Below are positions 5,263 to 5,398 of a stretch of DNA of 5,398 nucleotides, one piece after another; the first letter of the stretch is position 1; the number at the start of each line of letters is the position of its first letter. Origin of the DNA: an uncultured Ruminococcus sp. GTDB taxonomy: Bacteria > Bacillota > Clostridia > Oscillospirales > Ruminococcaceae. The translations under genes and the position numbers were made by a program. Location: positions 1 to 5,398 of the forward strand of contig USCU01000092.1 of the NCBI GenBank assembly GCA_900553335.1. Direction: 5' to 3'. The notes beneath the pieces were generated by a model. It had not been told where the DNA came from, searched no databases, and saw only the letters and a list, made by a program, of their open reading frames with translations.

Positions 5263-5398
5263 TTTAAATCATCGCCTTGTGCATTTCTCTGTGTTTTTGT
5301 TATAGCCATTAGTATTTTTAATAATTCTTGACAGTCAGTCTAAATACTATCGAAATGATTATCTTCAATATATCCGCTTCCATTTAACAGCTCCAGCC
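5259..5398 (-). pseudogene. Four-helix-bundle protein (23S rRNA IVS type), 3' end with in-frame TAG
   Basis: The minus strand encodes 18 residues (LELLNGSGYIEDNHFDSI), an in-frame TAG at 5340-5342, then 26 more (TDCQELLKILMAITKTQ to DDLK) and TAA. Together they resemble the last helices of the small four-helix-bundle proteins first found in intervening sequences of 23S rRNA genes: a GYI element, then F-x-S-I, a position commonly filled by Tyr, then D-C-x-E-L-x-K-I-L. The TAG sits where Tyr (TAT or TAC) would be expected, so a single base change probably created it. The conserved sequence after TAG suggests the mutation is recent, or a sequencing error. The 5' part lies beyond the window. The function of the stand-alone family is poorly known. 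It runs in the same direction as hemZ, 49 bases before the hemZ start. Confidence 0.65.

Noticed and set aside
5259..5398. TAG used as a sense codon (reassignment or pyrrolysine)
   Set aside because: azlC and azlD end naturally at TAG, and reading through them gives only short meaningless extensions. A nonsense mutation is simpler.

Overview
The window looks like a short contig from a low-GC Bacillota, most likely a gut-type Clostridia. The reasons are the HemZ-type radical SAM protein and a TRAM-containing RlmD/RlmCD sitting in one operon, the AT-rich codon use, and strong AGGAGG-like ribosome binding sites. The first 37 bases are not genomic. Bases 5-37 match the Illumina Nextera read-1 transposase adapter, so the real sequence begins at base 38 and the first gene has lost its 5' end.

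Layout, left to right: (1) 40-438 (+), the C-terminal part of a ComEA-like helix-hairpin-helix protein, followed by a strong hairpin terminator at 468-527. (2) 528-862, no intact gene. At 552-587 (-) it holds a relic matching the last residues of an RlmD-family RNA methyltransferase. (3) 863-1204 (-), the 3' part of an unrecognised gene with no start codon, abutting azlD. (4) 1204-2254 (-), azlC and azlD, a two-gene branched-chain amino acid exporter with visibly higher GC than its surroundings. (5) 2255-2389, an intergenic stretch. (6) 2390-5210 (-), hemZ followed by rlmD, overlapping by 8 bases. (7) 5228-5262, five tandem heptamers next to the hemZ ribosome binding site. (8) 5259-5398 (-), the end of a four-helix-bundle (23S rRNA IVS-type) protein gene with an in-frame TAG.

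hemZ and rlmD form a housekeeping operon of two predicted iron-sulfur enzymes, one radical SAM and one 23S rRNA uracil methyltransferase. The stretch between the real rlmD 3' end (about 2390-2434) and the second rlmD-like 3' end (552-587, same orientation) has an accessory look: higher-GC azlCD, a beheaded gene and degenerate non-coding DNA. My leading hypothesis is that this is the remnant of an element integrated at the 3' end of rlmD, a site known to be used by some integrative elements. No integrase is visible, and the two tails differ mainly at synonymous positions, so this is unproven. I found no CRISPR array, rRNA or tRNA gene, complete insertion sequence or clear new defence system.
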